Below are positions 34,477 through 47,000 of a stretch of DNA of 64,000 nucleotides, one piece after another. Numbering within the stretch: position 1 is the stretch's first letter; each line of letters begins with the position of its first letter. Source of the DNA: Euphorbia lathyris (Eukaryota > Streptophyta > Magnoliopsida > Malpighiales > Euphorbiaceae). The stretch lies in the NCBI RefSeq assembly GCF_963576675.1, contig NC_088917.1, positions 31,712,501-31,776,500 of the forward strand, given 5' to 3'. A program made the position numbers and the translations under genes. The notes below the pieces were generated by a model. It worked only from the letters and a program-made list of their open reading frames with translations, had not been told where the DNA came from and did no database searches.

Positions 34477-37400
34477 TTACTGAAGAGGATTAAACATACC
34501 AATGGCTTCTCTCAGTATGCTGAACTGTTCACGAGCCAGTGGCTTTGTGAAGATATCCGCAAGCTGCTCATCCGTTGGGACATAGGTCAGCTTTATCTCA
34601 CCCTTGAGTACATGGTCTCTAATGAAGTGATGTCTTATGCTGACATGCTTCATCCTGCTGTGTTGAATTGGGTTCTTTGATAGATCAATTGCACTTTTGT
34701 TGTCGCATTTGACCTTAATTGTCTTTGTTTGAACACCATAGTCTTCAAGCTGTTGCTTAATCCATAGGACTTGAGCAACACAGTGACCAGCAGCAATGTA
34801 CTCAGCTTCAGTGGTAGACAGGGCTACTAACGCCTGCTTCTTGCTGAACCAGGATACAAGACAGCTTCCTAAGAAATGACATCCTCCAGAGGTGCTTTTC
34901 CGTTCTAGCTTGTCTCGACCATAGTTAGCGTCAGTGTATCCAACGAGTGTAAAGCCATAAGTGTTGTGATACCATAAACCTGCGTTCACTGAGCTTTGCA
35001 AATATCTAAGGATTCTTTTTACAACTATATAATGAGATTCCTTAGGGTTAGATTGATATCTAGCACAGTAGCATACTGAGAACTGAATGTCCGGTCTACT
35101 TACTGTTAAGTAAAGTAGAGAGCCTATCATACCTCGATACAATTTGTTGTTTACCGACTTACCATTTTCGTCAGCGCAGAGGACAGTGTCAGTGCCCATA
35201 GGAGTGGATATTGGCTTGCAATTTTCAAGATCATATTTCTTCAATATCTCCTTGGCATATTTAGCTTAACTGATGAAGATGCCATTCTTTCCTTGTTTGA
35301 TTTGAAGTCCAAGGAAGAAGTTGAGTTCTCCCATCATAGACATTTCAAACTCAGTCTGCATTTGCTTGCTAAATTCCTTGCACATTGACTCATTAGTAGC
35401 ACCGAAAATAATATCATCAACATATATTTGAGCCAGCAGGGTATCTTTACCCTTTCTCTTAATGAATAAGGTTGTATCAGCTTTGCCCCTGACATAGTTT
35501 CTAGTCAGCAGGAAACTGGTCAGCCTCTCATACCAAGCACGTGGTGCTTGCTTGAGGCCGTACAGAGCCTTTTTGAGTTTATAAACGTGGTTTGGGAATT
35601 TAGGATCCTCAAACCCTGGAGGTTGATTAACATAAACTTCCTCGTTTATAACTCCATTAAGGAATGCACTCTTAACATCAATTTGAAACAGTTTAAAGTT
35701 CATGTAAGATGCATATGCATATAAAATCCTAATAGCCTCTAGCCTTGCCACTGGGACAAAGGTCTCACCGTAGTCAATACCTTCTTGCTGACTGTAGCCT
35801 TGAGCTACAAGCCTTGCTTTGTTCCTGACTACGTTTCCTTGCTCATCCAGCTTGTTATGGAAGACCCATCTTGTTCCAATGGTCTTCTGACTCCTTGGAT
35901 GTGGCACTAGCTCCCATACATCATTTCTTCTGAATTGGTCAAGTTCCTCTTGCATTGCGCTCATCCAGAATTCATCTTCCTCAGCATCAGCGAAGTTCTT
36001 AGGTTCCTGAACTGAGACGAAGGCTACATTGCTGAGGTACCTCCTGAGTTGGTTTCTTGTCATCAGGGTATTCTCAGCGGCATCAAGGATTGCACTCTCT
36101 GAGTGCCCTCTTGGAATCCTTATCTCTTTGGGTAGATTGATGTCTTGTGCTGTCTGTGTTTCAACAATCTCTGCAGGTGAAGACTGGCCAGTGAAAACAA
36201 TATTTGGTTCACTTTTACCTTTGGTCAGCCCTTGAGGGAATGACTCAGCGGCTGTATCTTGATCAGCGGGTACTGAGTGTGGATCATCCTCGGTCAGCGG
36301 CAGATATCTTCCTGCAGGGTTAGTTTCGTCGAACTCAACATGTACTGACTCTTCTAAAACTTGAGTTCGTTTATTGAAAACTCTGTATGCTTTGCTGTTT
36401 GTTGAGTAGCCTAAAAAGATAGCTTCATCAGCTTTTGAGTCAAACTTAGCTAGGCTATCTTTGGTGTTTAAAATATAACATTTATATCCAAAGGCACGAA
36501 AGTATCCAATGTTGGGCTTTCGTCCTTTCCAAAGTTCGTAGGGGGTTTTCTTTAGTATAGGTCTAACGAGAGCCCTATTAAGAATATAGCACGCTGTGTT
36601 AACAGCTTCTCCCCAAAAGTACTTTGGAAGCTTATGCTCACTCAGCATTGTCCTGGCTATTTCAACCAAGGTTCTGTTCTTCCTTTCAACAACCCCATTT
36701 TGTTGAGGCGTCCTAGGAGCAGAAAAGTTATGGTCAATGCCGCTGGCTTCACAGAATTCAACAAACTGTTGGTTTTTGAATTCTCCACCATTATCACTTC
36801 GGATGTGAGCCAATTTTAGGTCTTTGTCATTTTCAAGTTTTCTAACCAAATTTGAAAATGTCTCAAAGGTCTCATCCTTGCTACTCAGCAAGATGACCCA
36901 AGTGTACCGAGAGAAGTCATCTACAATGACCAAGGAAAATCTTCTTCCACCCAGACTCAGCGGTTGGACTGGACCGAAGAGATCCAAGTGTAGTAATTCT
37001 AACGGACGCTTAGTTGAGATAATGTTTTTGCTATGAAAAGATTGTTTGGTTTGTTTTCCAGCTTGGCAAGCGTGGCATAATTGATCTTTTTCAAATCTAA
37101 GTTCAGGCAGTCCCTCAACCAATTGATTTCTTGCTAATTTGGCCAGGAGGTCCATGCTTACATGACCAAGTCTCCTGTGCCATAGCCAGAAATTTTCTTC
37201 CTTTGAAACTAAGCATACAGTTTTTGAAAACTTTTTCTCTAAGTCTAGCATAAAGACATTATCAATCCGATGGGCAGTTAAAATTAACTCATTTGTTTTT
37301 CCCTCGTATATTTTACATCCAGTAGCATCAAATATAACTTTTCTCCCATTGTCACATAGCTGAGCTACGCTGAGTAAGTTATATTTGAGTCCGCTGACTA

Positions 37401-37613
37401 GGGAGACTGACTCAATAGTAGGATTACCTCCGATGGTTCCTGATCCTACTATCTTACCCTTTTTGTTGTCTCCAAAACTTACACTTCCTCCTCGTTTACG
37501 CTCAAACGTGATGAACTGAGTTTCATCACCAGTCATGTGCCTTGAGCATGCGCTGTCAATATACCACATCTTTGACTTCTCAGCACACCTCAGACTTACC
37601 TGCATTGTAACTA
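34477..37613 (-). pseudogene. SIRE pol (protease to RNase H), one stop
   Basis: Open from the ATG at 37605 to 35266, where TAA interrupts the frame. It then continues in frame from about 35265 to the natural end at 34477. Domains in order: protease WYIDSACSRHMTG (DSA instead of the usual DSG), GAG-pre-integrase LWHRRLGH with CHACQAGK, integrase core (LHLDLFGP, RSDNGGEF, QQNGVVERKNR), reverse transcriptase (QIDVKSAFLNG, YVDDIIFGATN at about 35403-35423) and RNase H (GYTDANYGRD, STTEAEYIAAG, ADIFTKPLA). It would copy and integrate the element. The stop lies in the C-terminal part of reverse transcriptase. A 1-nt deletion at about 37613 separates it from gag, so it was once one gag-pol frame. 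Confidence 0.95.
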
Positions 37614-39353
37614 GTTACTTTTAGGTACCCAATTCTTTTTGGGTCTTTGCTTGTTAGGTTCAACAGGTAAAGCATCATATTTTATTTTATGGCGGCATAC
37701 ATAGACTGTATGGCCATTCTTTCCATAGAAGTCACAGCTGACCTTCCGTTTAGGATTTTTCACTGACTGGTCAGCACCCCAGTGCTGAGCATGCCAGCAC
37801 ACATTTGTGGTGTGTCCTTTCTTCCCACAGAAGTCACACGGGATATTCCGCTGGGGATTCCATCTCTGCTGGCCAGTACTTCGGTACTGAGCATTCAGAG
37901 GAATATTTCTTTTGTTTTGAACCTTTAGTTGGTTCTGGATATTTGTGATTTCCTTTCTCAGTTTCTTTGAATCTGATTGGACTTCAGAGACAGACTTATG
38001 TATGATCTCCATGTTATCATGCAAAGTTGAGTTGTCCTGAAGAAGGTATCTGAGGTCACTTAGCTTGACCTCTTCAACCTCGTCACAGCGCCTGCTGAGT
38101 GCTCTAATTTTCTTATTACACTTTTTGACAAGTGTATAGAGGTCACTCAGGGCATTACCCATTTCGTTTCTGAGCTGGGAAAGTGATATTACCTCATTTG
38201 ATTGCTCCTCATCGTCAGATGCAATGGAGGGGTCAGCATGCTCAGAGACGCACGGCTCAGCAAGTTCGTCAGCCATGAAGCATATCTTCACTGACTCGGT
38301 GGCCTCAGTTTCTGTTGATGAAGACTCATCACTGTCGCTCCATGTAGCCACCATTGATTTTTTGCCGTTCTTCTTATCTTTCCTCAGTGTAGGGCAGCTT
38401 GACTTGATATGGCCAGTTTGATGACATTCAAAGCATGTAATGGGCTTTGAGTTGTCTTTCTTGTATTTTCTGTCACTGGACTCAGCTTTATACTTATCAA
38501 ACTTTCTGTAAGGCTTCTTAGAATATTTGTCATTCTTCCTGAACAGCCTTTTCATCTTCCTTGTGAACATAGCCATCTCTTCATCATCTGTTGAGCTCCC
38601 ATCAGTTGAGTCAGCTTTCATGACAAGAGACTTCTGCTTCTTGTCTTCAGACTTTTCCTTCACCTCGAAGTTTTTTATTGATATCTCATGGGTCAGCAGC
38701 GAGCCGATGAGTTCATCATATTTGTAGGTGGTTAAGTCCTGAGCTTCCTCAACAGCGGTTTTCTTTGCTTGCGAGTCTTTAGGAAGACTCCTGAGTATCT
38801 TTTTGACTTGTTCTTACTCAGTGAAGATCTTCCCAAGTCTCTTGAGCTCATTGATGATGTTGGTAAATCTTGCATTCATGTCAGATATTCCCTCATCATT
38901 TTTCATTTCGAACAGCTCGTACAGTCTCATCTGCTGGTTCACCTTGGACTCCTTTACTTTATTGGTTCCTTCGTAGGTGACCTCCAGCTTCTTCCAGATC
39001 TCTTGTGCCTACTCACAACCTGAGATTTTATTATATTCTGCAGCATCGAGCGCACAGTGAAGCATATTTATAGCCGAAGCATGATTTTGTAGCTTCTTGA
39101 GATCATCCTCTGTCCATTTGGCTTCAGCTTTAACAACTATTAGGCCAGCCACAACTTCGACAGGTACAAATGGACCTTGGACTATGGATAGCCAGGCACT
39201 CATATTTGTAGCCTGAATGAAATTTTTCATCCTATTCTTCCAGAAGGTATAGTTAGATCCGAAGAATAGGGGAGGCCGAGTAATGGACAGCCCCTCAGGT
39301 AAGATCTGAGTTGTTTGGTTTCCTGGGAGAAACCGAGTACTGTTTTCTCCCAT
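37611..39353 (-). pseudogene. SIRE gag (two stops)
   Basis: The gag frame starts at 39353. In-frame stops lie at 39009-39011 and near 38816, and it stays open to 37611. The N-terminal part has the copia gag pattern (PPLFFGSNYTFWKNRMKNF). The C-terminal part has three zinc-knuckle-like motifs: CFECHQTGHIKSSC, CDFCGKKGHTTNVC and CDFYGKNGHTVYVC, the last missing its second Cys. It would form the particle shell and bind RNA. Confidence 0.92.
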
Positions 39354-39401
39354 AGTGGGGATCAGCTCAATGTTGTTAAACCTTTTACAGGGAGCTTTTA
39401 A

Positions 39402-39413
39402 GCTCTGATACCA
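39402..39413 (-). other. SIRE primer binding site
   Basis: On the minus strand TGGTATCAGAGC lies five bases inside the 5' LTR. It resembles the initiator tRNA-Met-complementary site of copia elements. Confidence 0.9.
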
Positions 39414-39418
39414 CTTAT

Positions 39419-40757
39419 TGTTTGCCTTATAACGTTATAAGTATAGTTCCAAGGGGGGGTTATGAACTATTTAAAAATTTTAGGTTAGGGCAGACGTCTT
39501 TTTCGTGAGAAAAAGGTTTTAACAGCGGCGCTGAGTGAATAGTAAGATACTGGCTTAGTCAGCTGGTGACTAGGTCAGTTTCTTTACTTGAGTCAGGAGA
39601 TAGCACTTAGAGTCTATTCCTGAGCTCAGATATTCAATGCGCACAACTCAGCTTGACCTCTTTACTTGGTCAGTTTTGTTTAAGCAAACAATAAATATAT
39701 GAAGGAGTTTAAGGTTAGAAATATGTTACTCAGCAGATTTATCCAGGTTCGGCCTCCAAGCCTACGTCCTGTCCCCGGAACACGTTCCGAGATTTCGAAT
39801 TCTCTACTGAGCTCTTTAACGGTAGAGCATCAAACCTTTTACAATCTTAGCAACTGAGTATAACAAGAGTACCTTCCTCTATACCTCTACTCAATCCTAA
39901 TCTCCCGCTGAGTACTATAACCGAGTACTCAACCTCTCCTTTCTAATCTCTAGAAATGATAAGTGTTTGTCCTAAACAATGATTGCTAAGACACCTTAGA
40001 TGATTGAATAATCACTCTAGACTTTTACACAAAAGATATGAAATTTAGTGTAAGATTGTTTTGCTTTTTTTCTTGCAGAACTTTGCGTAGAGATTTGGTC
40101 AGCGTAATGGCTTGATCAAGTTCTGTATATAAATGAAGCAGCTGAAGGGCACTATTTATAGAGACGTCTGAGACATCGGTCATTTCAAATTTCGAAATAA
40201 CCGTTGGAGGGAAACGGCTTCCTGTCGTTGTCATCCTGACTTGCTCAGAGCTCTCGGCCAATCAGATTTGAGTATCTTCTGTCCTCGGTCAGCTTTTGGT
40301 CAGCTCGGCAGAATGTCTCTCCATTTATGGTAAGGTCAACTGGACAGCATACCGTGTCTTCTGAACTTTACCCAAAGTGGAAACACTTTGTCTGGAAGTT
40401 GTTCTTAGCCAGCTGCTGTCTTGTACTGTTTGTCGAATCAACTCAGCAGCTTCGTCTCGAAGTTGTTCCACGAAGGTCTTCTAGATCCTTCTTCCGCTGA
40501 GCTGCGTTTTGTACATAACGACAGCGTTTTGACATACACGGGTCGAGTTGCCTTAAACTGTTTGACTTGGGCTTTGACTTCCGTATTGGGCTTGGGCCTT
40601 TTAATCTTTGTGTCTTATAAACAATTTAACTCAACATTGAACAAACACATTAGTAGAATAAATCAAAGCATTTAAACTTAGTGTGTTTTAGAATATGTTT
40701 TTAATTATACTTAAACAATTTTGTCAAATCAAAATTATGTGGAAAGGTGTTTCAACA
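39419..40757 (-). repeat. SIRE 5' LTR
   Basis: A 1339-bp LTR, partner of 29307-30647. Its minus-strand TATA box is at 40153-40160. Its outer 271 bp (40487-40757) are duplicated in the adjacent tandem repeat. Confidence 0.93.
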
Positions 40758-42136
40758 CCCTAGTCTTCGGATATTATATCTAGCAGAACTGTTAACTATA
40801 AGGCAATAATCTGTTAAGCCAACTTACTTGTTCAAACCGATTAACAATGTGTCCAAGATTAGTGATCTACTCATGTTTGGCAGGTTGATGACCTAGTCGA
40901 GTGAAACCGTGAGGCAATAAAATACTAATTTGTATATCCTTGACCTGTTTCTATCATGAGAATGATAACTAACTAAAGACTAGCATGTGCTTTGATTGTA
41001 ATGGTGTTTCACCGGTTACAGACATTGTATGTCAAATAATGGGCGTTAGGGTTTATGAAATACTAAGCTCTAGATTGATCCATGAGAACACCACATAGTT
41101 AGAATTGTCATAAATGGTTCTCATGTAATACTCTAAGTTGAATCCTTAGACCAAGTTCATTATGAGGCATGTTTCCAATGTACTTTGATTGATCGTCTAA
41201 CGGTCCCCGTAACTAGGTGCCAAGTATGGTTCAGTTGGGTGCATTGTACGCCATGCTTAGAAACTATTAGTGAAGCAAGAGATTACTTAATCTCTTATAG
41301 AGATTAGATATCCTTCTTCCGCTGAGCTGCGTTTTGTACATAACGACAGCGTTTTGACATACGCGGGTCGAGTTGCCTTAAACTGTTTGACTTGGGCTTT
41401 GACTTCCGTATTGGGCTTGGGCCTTTTAATCTTTGTGTCTTATAAACAATTTAACTCAACATTGAACAAACACATTAGTAGAATAAATCAAAGCATTTAA
41501 ACTTAGTGTGTTTTAGAATATGTTTTTAATTATACTTAAACAATTTTGTCAAATCAAAATTATGTGGAAAGGTGTTTCAACACCCTAGTCTTCGGATATT
41601 ATATCTAGAAGAACTGTTAACTATAAGGCAATAATCTGTTAAGCCAACTTACTTGTTCAAACCGATTAACAATGTGTCCAAGATTAGTGATCTACTCATG
41701 TTTGGCAGGTTGATGACCTAGTCGAGTGAAACCGTGAGGCAATAAAATACTAATTTGTATATCCTTGACCTGTTTCTATCATGAGAATGATAACTAACTA
41801 AAGACTAGCATGTGCTTTGATTGTAATGGTGTTTCACCGGTTACAGACATTGTATGTCAAATAATGGGCGTTAGGGTTTATGAAATACTAAGCTCTAGAT
41901 TGATCCATGAGAACACCACATAGTTAGAATTGTCATAAATGGTTCTCATGTAATACTCTAAGTTGAATCCTTAGACCAAGTTCATTATGAGGCATGTTTC
42001 CAATGTACTTTGATTGATCGTCTAACGGTCCCCGTAACTAGGTGCCAAGTATGGTTCAGTTGGGTGCATTGTACGCCATGCTTAGAAACTATTAGTGAAG
42101 CAAGAGATTACTTAATCTCTTATAGAGATTAGATAT
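40487..42136. repeat. Tandem duplication, two 825-bp units
   Basis: Units 40487-41311 and 41312-42136 are nearly identical (differences such as TCTAGCAGAA/TCTAGAAGAA and CACGGG/CGCGGG). Each holds the outer 271 bp of the SIRE 5' LTR, the CCCTA target duplication and 549 bp of flank. The junction TAGATAT|CCTTCTTC has at most 2 bp of homology. The event post-dates SIRE insertion because it copies the LTR/flank boundary. Confidence 0.95.
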
Positions 42137-42662
42137 CACTGATCACTTGAGTAGTGGGACTGACAAGTGTGTGACTGCACCCAAATGAGGCAATGTGTAA
42201 TTGCTCATTCGAACTTATAATTCACTAGAGATCCAAGAATGTCCAAGCAACAAATGAGGGTGGCTTAACTGTGCCTTTACTGGACTTGATATCGTATATC
42301 AAAGGATTACTAAGAGGTTACTATTAGGTTTCGGAGGTTACACACGAGATTATTGTCTGATTTGGACCATCATAAAGGTCAGTTAAAGTTTTGTATGATC
42401 GGTAAGGGGAATCGACTGTTCTGTTTAACTATTACCTCTAGATAGGACTATCAGAATCGCTCGTAAAAAAGACTGGATAGGAACAAAAGGCTTCTAGTAT
42501 AATGTCTTAGTATTCATATCTAACATGATTGTTTGAATCTAAAAGCATTATTGCATTAGTGGTGTGTGGACCAGTTGAATTGAGTTCGAGTTCAGTCTAA
42601 CTCAAAATTAATTAAACAAATAAACCAAAAGCAATATTATTGAGAAAATATGAATTTGATTC

Positions 42663-42702
<40 letters not shown>

Positions 42703-43204
42703 TAATATTGGATATTAATTTAATATTTGATTTAACTTAAAGTTTGAATTGATTAATTAAGATTTAGGAGTGACTAAATTGAAATTGTCCATTAAACCTA
42801 GTATGACGTCACTTTTATGTTTTTGGATGAGTGAGTTTATTTATTTTTAATTAATTGTTTATATTGATATATATAAGTTAAATAAGATTAGAGTTAAGTT
42901 TTTTTTTTTTTTTTTTTGCATCCATTTTATTTTTTTTAAGTCTTCACATATCAACTAAGAACACCAAGAATACCAATGGGAAAACTTGGAGCTGCCACTT
43001 TCTATGTATTCGGGTTGGAGCTTAATTGAGTTTACGGGTGATATTGTTCCTGATCTCGTGCTAATAAAGATATCAACGAGATAGTTTCACATTCAGCAGT
43101 GCAAGGTAATAAATATTTCTTTAACCTTATTTTCTTCCTGAGTGATCTTGGTATATTGGGTTTTGTGTTTTAATATTTGTTTCTGTTTTTAAAACACATT
43201 TTAA

Positions 43205-43911
43205 TTGGTATTAAAAAGTTATTGAAAATCCCAACACTAGATTTCTCTCTTCGAACTGAACATCCTAACAAGCCTGTTCATTATATTATAATCGAATTTA
43301 CTGGAAGTCGAGTTTTATTGTGTTCAAACTCGACTCGTTTAGCATTCAAATCGAACACAATTGAGTTTTTATCGAGACAAACATCGAACCTCTCTCTCAA
43401 TTACAATAGGAGGAGGATATTTGTGTATGAATATAAGTTAGTTGTGTGAAGCTAATGTGTATGTGTAGACTCCCTAAGTTTAATAACATCATTCTTCTTC
43501 CTTTTGTTTGCATTGCTTTTAGCCAATATATTGAACTAGTTTTTAATATCAACAACATAGAAGTTTATCATTGCAACAATTATATGTAGAAAAGAGAAAG
43601 GAATAGTGAAGGGTGGTATTTTATGTAAAATTGATGGTATATATGGTAGGTAGAGAAGAAGAGAAAAGGTTGGAATTAAATAAATATCAAAACCCCACCA
43701 GACACACCTATGCTAATATTGGGACAGCTACAAGTAGTCTAAGCTGTCTTAACTTAAGTTAACACCAACTCTTTTTATTGCCAACCAAACCAAACCAAAC
43801 CAAACCTTAACAGATAAGTACCATTTAATGCATTGCATCTTCTCTTTTTCCAATCTTTTCAACTTCTTTTCTACTACCCTCCCTCACTATTCATTTCTTT
43901 TTTAATATCTT
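43205..43911. other. Intergenic DNA
   Basis: No gene is recognised. It contains a short (CAAAC)n tract near 43786 and CT-rich DNA before MULE-2. Confidence 0.4.
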
Positions 43912-43920
43912 TTTTTAAAG

Positions 43921-43962
43921 TGGGTTACTAAACCCAGCCCTATTTTCACACTTCCAGCCCCG
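43921..43962 (+). repeat. MULE-2 left terminal inverted repeat
   Basis: About 40 bp that pair with 47653-47694. The most conserved block is TAAACCCAGCCC. Confidence 0.85.
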
Positions 43963-44063
43963 AAAAAAGACTTATCCGTCCTTTAAACAAAAACACAAAA
44001 TTTTTTAATCCCTCCCAAACTCTCTCAAACCCACTTTGATCCGAATCAAAGATAAAAAGTTTG

Positions 44064-47000
44064 ATGGAAGGCAATCCGTTATCACCGAGAGTAGACCGGA
44101 GTGATGCTACATCCGAAGTGGAGGTATGTTTCTGATTTAGCTTCCTTGAATTTCTATGATTTGAAGTGTTAAAAAATATTCTGGTTCGGCCACACGCCCC
44201 ACCACATGGTGGGGCGTGATACTCATACGCCCCACCACATGGTGGGGCGTGATGCTCATACGCCCCACCATGTGGTGGGGCGTGATGCTCACACGCCCGA
44301 GCATATTTGTGGCTGTATCCGAGTTTAGACACCGAAACGCTATATAAATGTGACGTTCTAATACAAAATGTTCGTTATTAATCATTTACAGGAGGTTTCG
44401 TGGGAAGAATTTGGCGGAAACGACATAGATTACAGCTCGCATTTTTTCCCCAAACAAACATTTCAAACATATCATGAAGCTGTTAACTGGGCAAAACAGA
44501 CAGCAATTGGGATCGGGTTTGAGTTAACAACAGCGTCGCACAAGACGGGGCGCAAGTCAAAGTGGATATTGGTTAAATGTGCTCGTGGTGTTAAGAATTA
44601 TAAAAGGAAAAAGGATATGGATGTGGATGTTATAATACGGAAGAATACAAAAACAAAGTACTGTGGGTGCAAATTCCAGATAAAGGTTATGGAAATCGGC
44701 GAATTGAGCGGTTGGGTGGTGAATGGGATTCCTGGAGATAGAGGACAACACTGTCATCAGTTGGCTGTATATCGTCAGGGCTACAGACAGATGAGCGGAC
44801 TAAGCCCGGCTTCCAAAAAACTCGTTCGTGAAATGAGTTCAGCTCAAGCTAAGCCTTGTGCTATTTTTGCTGCAATCAAAGAAAAACATCCGGAGGATTG
44901 CCCGACACAAAGGCATATCTACAACTACATGGAGAAAATCAGGACTGAGAGCTTTGAGGGTCGGGATGTAATCGGTCAGTTTTATCGGCTTGCTATAGAT
45001 AAGGACTATGTACATTGGACGCAAGCGGTGCCGGGCAGTAATGTCGTGACTCACTTATTTATGGCACATCCAACATCGATCACACTGTTCCGATCTTATT
45101 ACTTGTTTGTTGGTATGGATTCAACATATAAAACAAACAAGTATAAGATGCCATTCTTCGAAATCATTGGTATGACGCCTTCTAACAAAAACTTTTTGAT
45201 CGCCTATGCAATCATGAAGGATGAAACGGAGGGTAGTTACATGTGGGTGTTATAAAAATTGAAGCTTTTGCTCCAACCTGATGTGCATCCGGCAGTCATT
45301 GCTACAGACCGGGAGTTAGGACTGATGCAGCCGGTTCGTGAGGTATTTCCTCATTCTCATCATTTATTGTGCACATGGCATATTAATAAGGATGTGGAGG
45401 ATAGAGTTGGCAAGTTGAGTGGAATGAAGAAGTTTGGTGAAATTTTTAAAAATTCCAAATGGAAACATATTATTGAAGCTCCGACAGAAGCTGAATATGA
45501 GGCGGCAGTGGTAGCTATGAAGAATACTACTGGCAACTGGCCTGGTGTGATTCAGTACGTGGAGACCACGTGGCTAGTGCATAAAGAGAAGTTTTGTCGA
45601 GCATGGACGAACAAGGTGTTGCACTTAGGAAACACCACAACCTGTCGAGTGGAGAGTTCACATGCACAGTTGAAACAGTGGTTGAATTCATCTACTGGTG
45701 CACTTGATACAGTGTGGGCGAAGGTGCACAAGGACATTGAGGCTCAGATCGAGGCGATCAAGTAAGACATTTATTCTGTTATTTTCTTTAATCTTTTAAG
45801 GTTTAATACATTAGTTTTATAATCCGTCATTGTATATAATCAGATACTCACTCGAGGACTCAAGAAGAGGATCCGCGGTGAATCACTGTGGAGAACCTTT
45901 CACGTATCTCGACTTACACGTTTCACATTACTGTTTGGCTGTACTAAATGATGAGCTCAAGCGTATGCACGCATTGAGTACGGATGTGGTAACTGAATGC
46001 GGATGCGTGTTGCCCATGACTCATGGCATTCCGTGTGCATGTGAGCTGAAAACATATATTGACACAAATGAATCGGTCCGCGTTGACCGCATCCACCCTT
46101 TTTGGAGATCTCTTGCGTTTGAAGGGTTGAGTGACATACCAGTTACTGCTCCAGTATATGCTGACGGGTCTGAGGATCACCGATTTTTTCAATCTCTTAT
46201 GGAAAAGGTTGAAAAATTAGATCCTTCAATGGTGCGTAGCATATCGATGATGATTCATGATCAGATAAACCCGGAACAACGTGGCTTTAAAGAACCTGAG
46301 GTCAAAGACACTGTTAGGGGTAGATCAAGGGGAAATTCATCAACAAAACGAAATCCGAGTGCATGGGAGTACAATCAGTCACCACGAGGTCGAGCACGGT
46401 CCTCGGGTTCGAGGAGTAGTCGTAGTCGAGGACGTTCTTCATCCTCATCTGTGCATAACAGCCAGATGCCGGGTATATTTTATTTCATTTATATATATGT
46501 TGAAGTTAAAGTAAATATATTTTTATTGATAAATTTCATATATTAATATTTTCAGTCGGATATGATGCGGATATCGCTAGTTACCACCATTTACATCGGG
46601 TTCAACGTCTCATCGTACCATTTATTACTGGATTCCATGATGTTGTAGCAGATGGTAACTGTGGATTTCGTGTTTTAGCCGATGCCATCATTTTTAATCA
46701 AGAGGAGTGGAAGCTGATGAGAGTGCTCATAGAGAATGAGATGCGGGCAAACCGTGATCTGTATGTGCCAGTGTACGGGAACGGGTTTGATGCTGCCCTC
46801 ACACGTATTAAATGGGGAGGAGGGGGTTGTGGCGAGTCCCACTGGATGGTGGTTCCGGATGACTTATTTGTTGCTGCATCTGTATTGAACGCAGTAATTT
46901 TCCTTTTTACTACAGAACAATTAGGATGTTGCACTATACTGCCAATGCGTTCGGACGATGGAAGACCACCTGAGCGAGAGATTGTGATTTGTCATTTGGG

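Larger units (their letters stand above)
29307..40757 (-). mobile_element. SIRE-type Ty1/copia retrotransposon with env-position ORF
   Basis: An 11.45-kb element on the minus strand between two copies of CCCTA (29302-29306 and 40758-40762). It has LTRs of about 1340 bp, a tRNA-Met primer site, a gag-pol frame, a third long reading frame after pol and a polypurine tract. The order and the YVDDIIFG reverse transcriptase place it with SIRE/Maximus copia elements. LTRs differ at roughly 2% of positions by eye. Each reading frame carries stops or frameshifts, so it is not autonomous. Confidence 0.95.
29291..43204 (+). repeat. Older copia-type LTR hosting the SIRE insertion
   Basis: The sequence split by the SIRE element reads TTGGAGTATGCCCTA on the left and resumes CCCTAGTCTTCGG on the right. 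It resembles the TGTTGGAGT... start of copia-1 LTRs. It continues to about 43204, just before TTGGTATTA (43205-43213), a degenerate tRNA-Met primer-site-like word. Leaving out the SIRE element and the 825-bp duplication, it is about 1.6 kb and non-coding with an (AT)n tract (42665-42699). No partner LTR is seen in the window, so it may be a solo or truncated LTR. Boundaries are uncertain. Confidence 0.35.

Noticed and set aside
43177..43449. 90-codon plus-strand frame
   Set aside because: It overlaps the presumed LTR end and has no recognisable domain.
44195..44282. CRISPR-like array
   Set aside because: Three 33-bp units look superficially like spaced repeats, but the spacers are not unique. 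The locus is a plant MULE intron.
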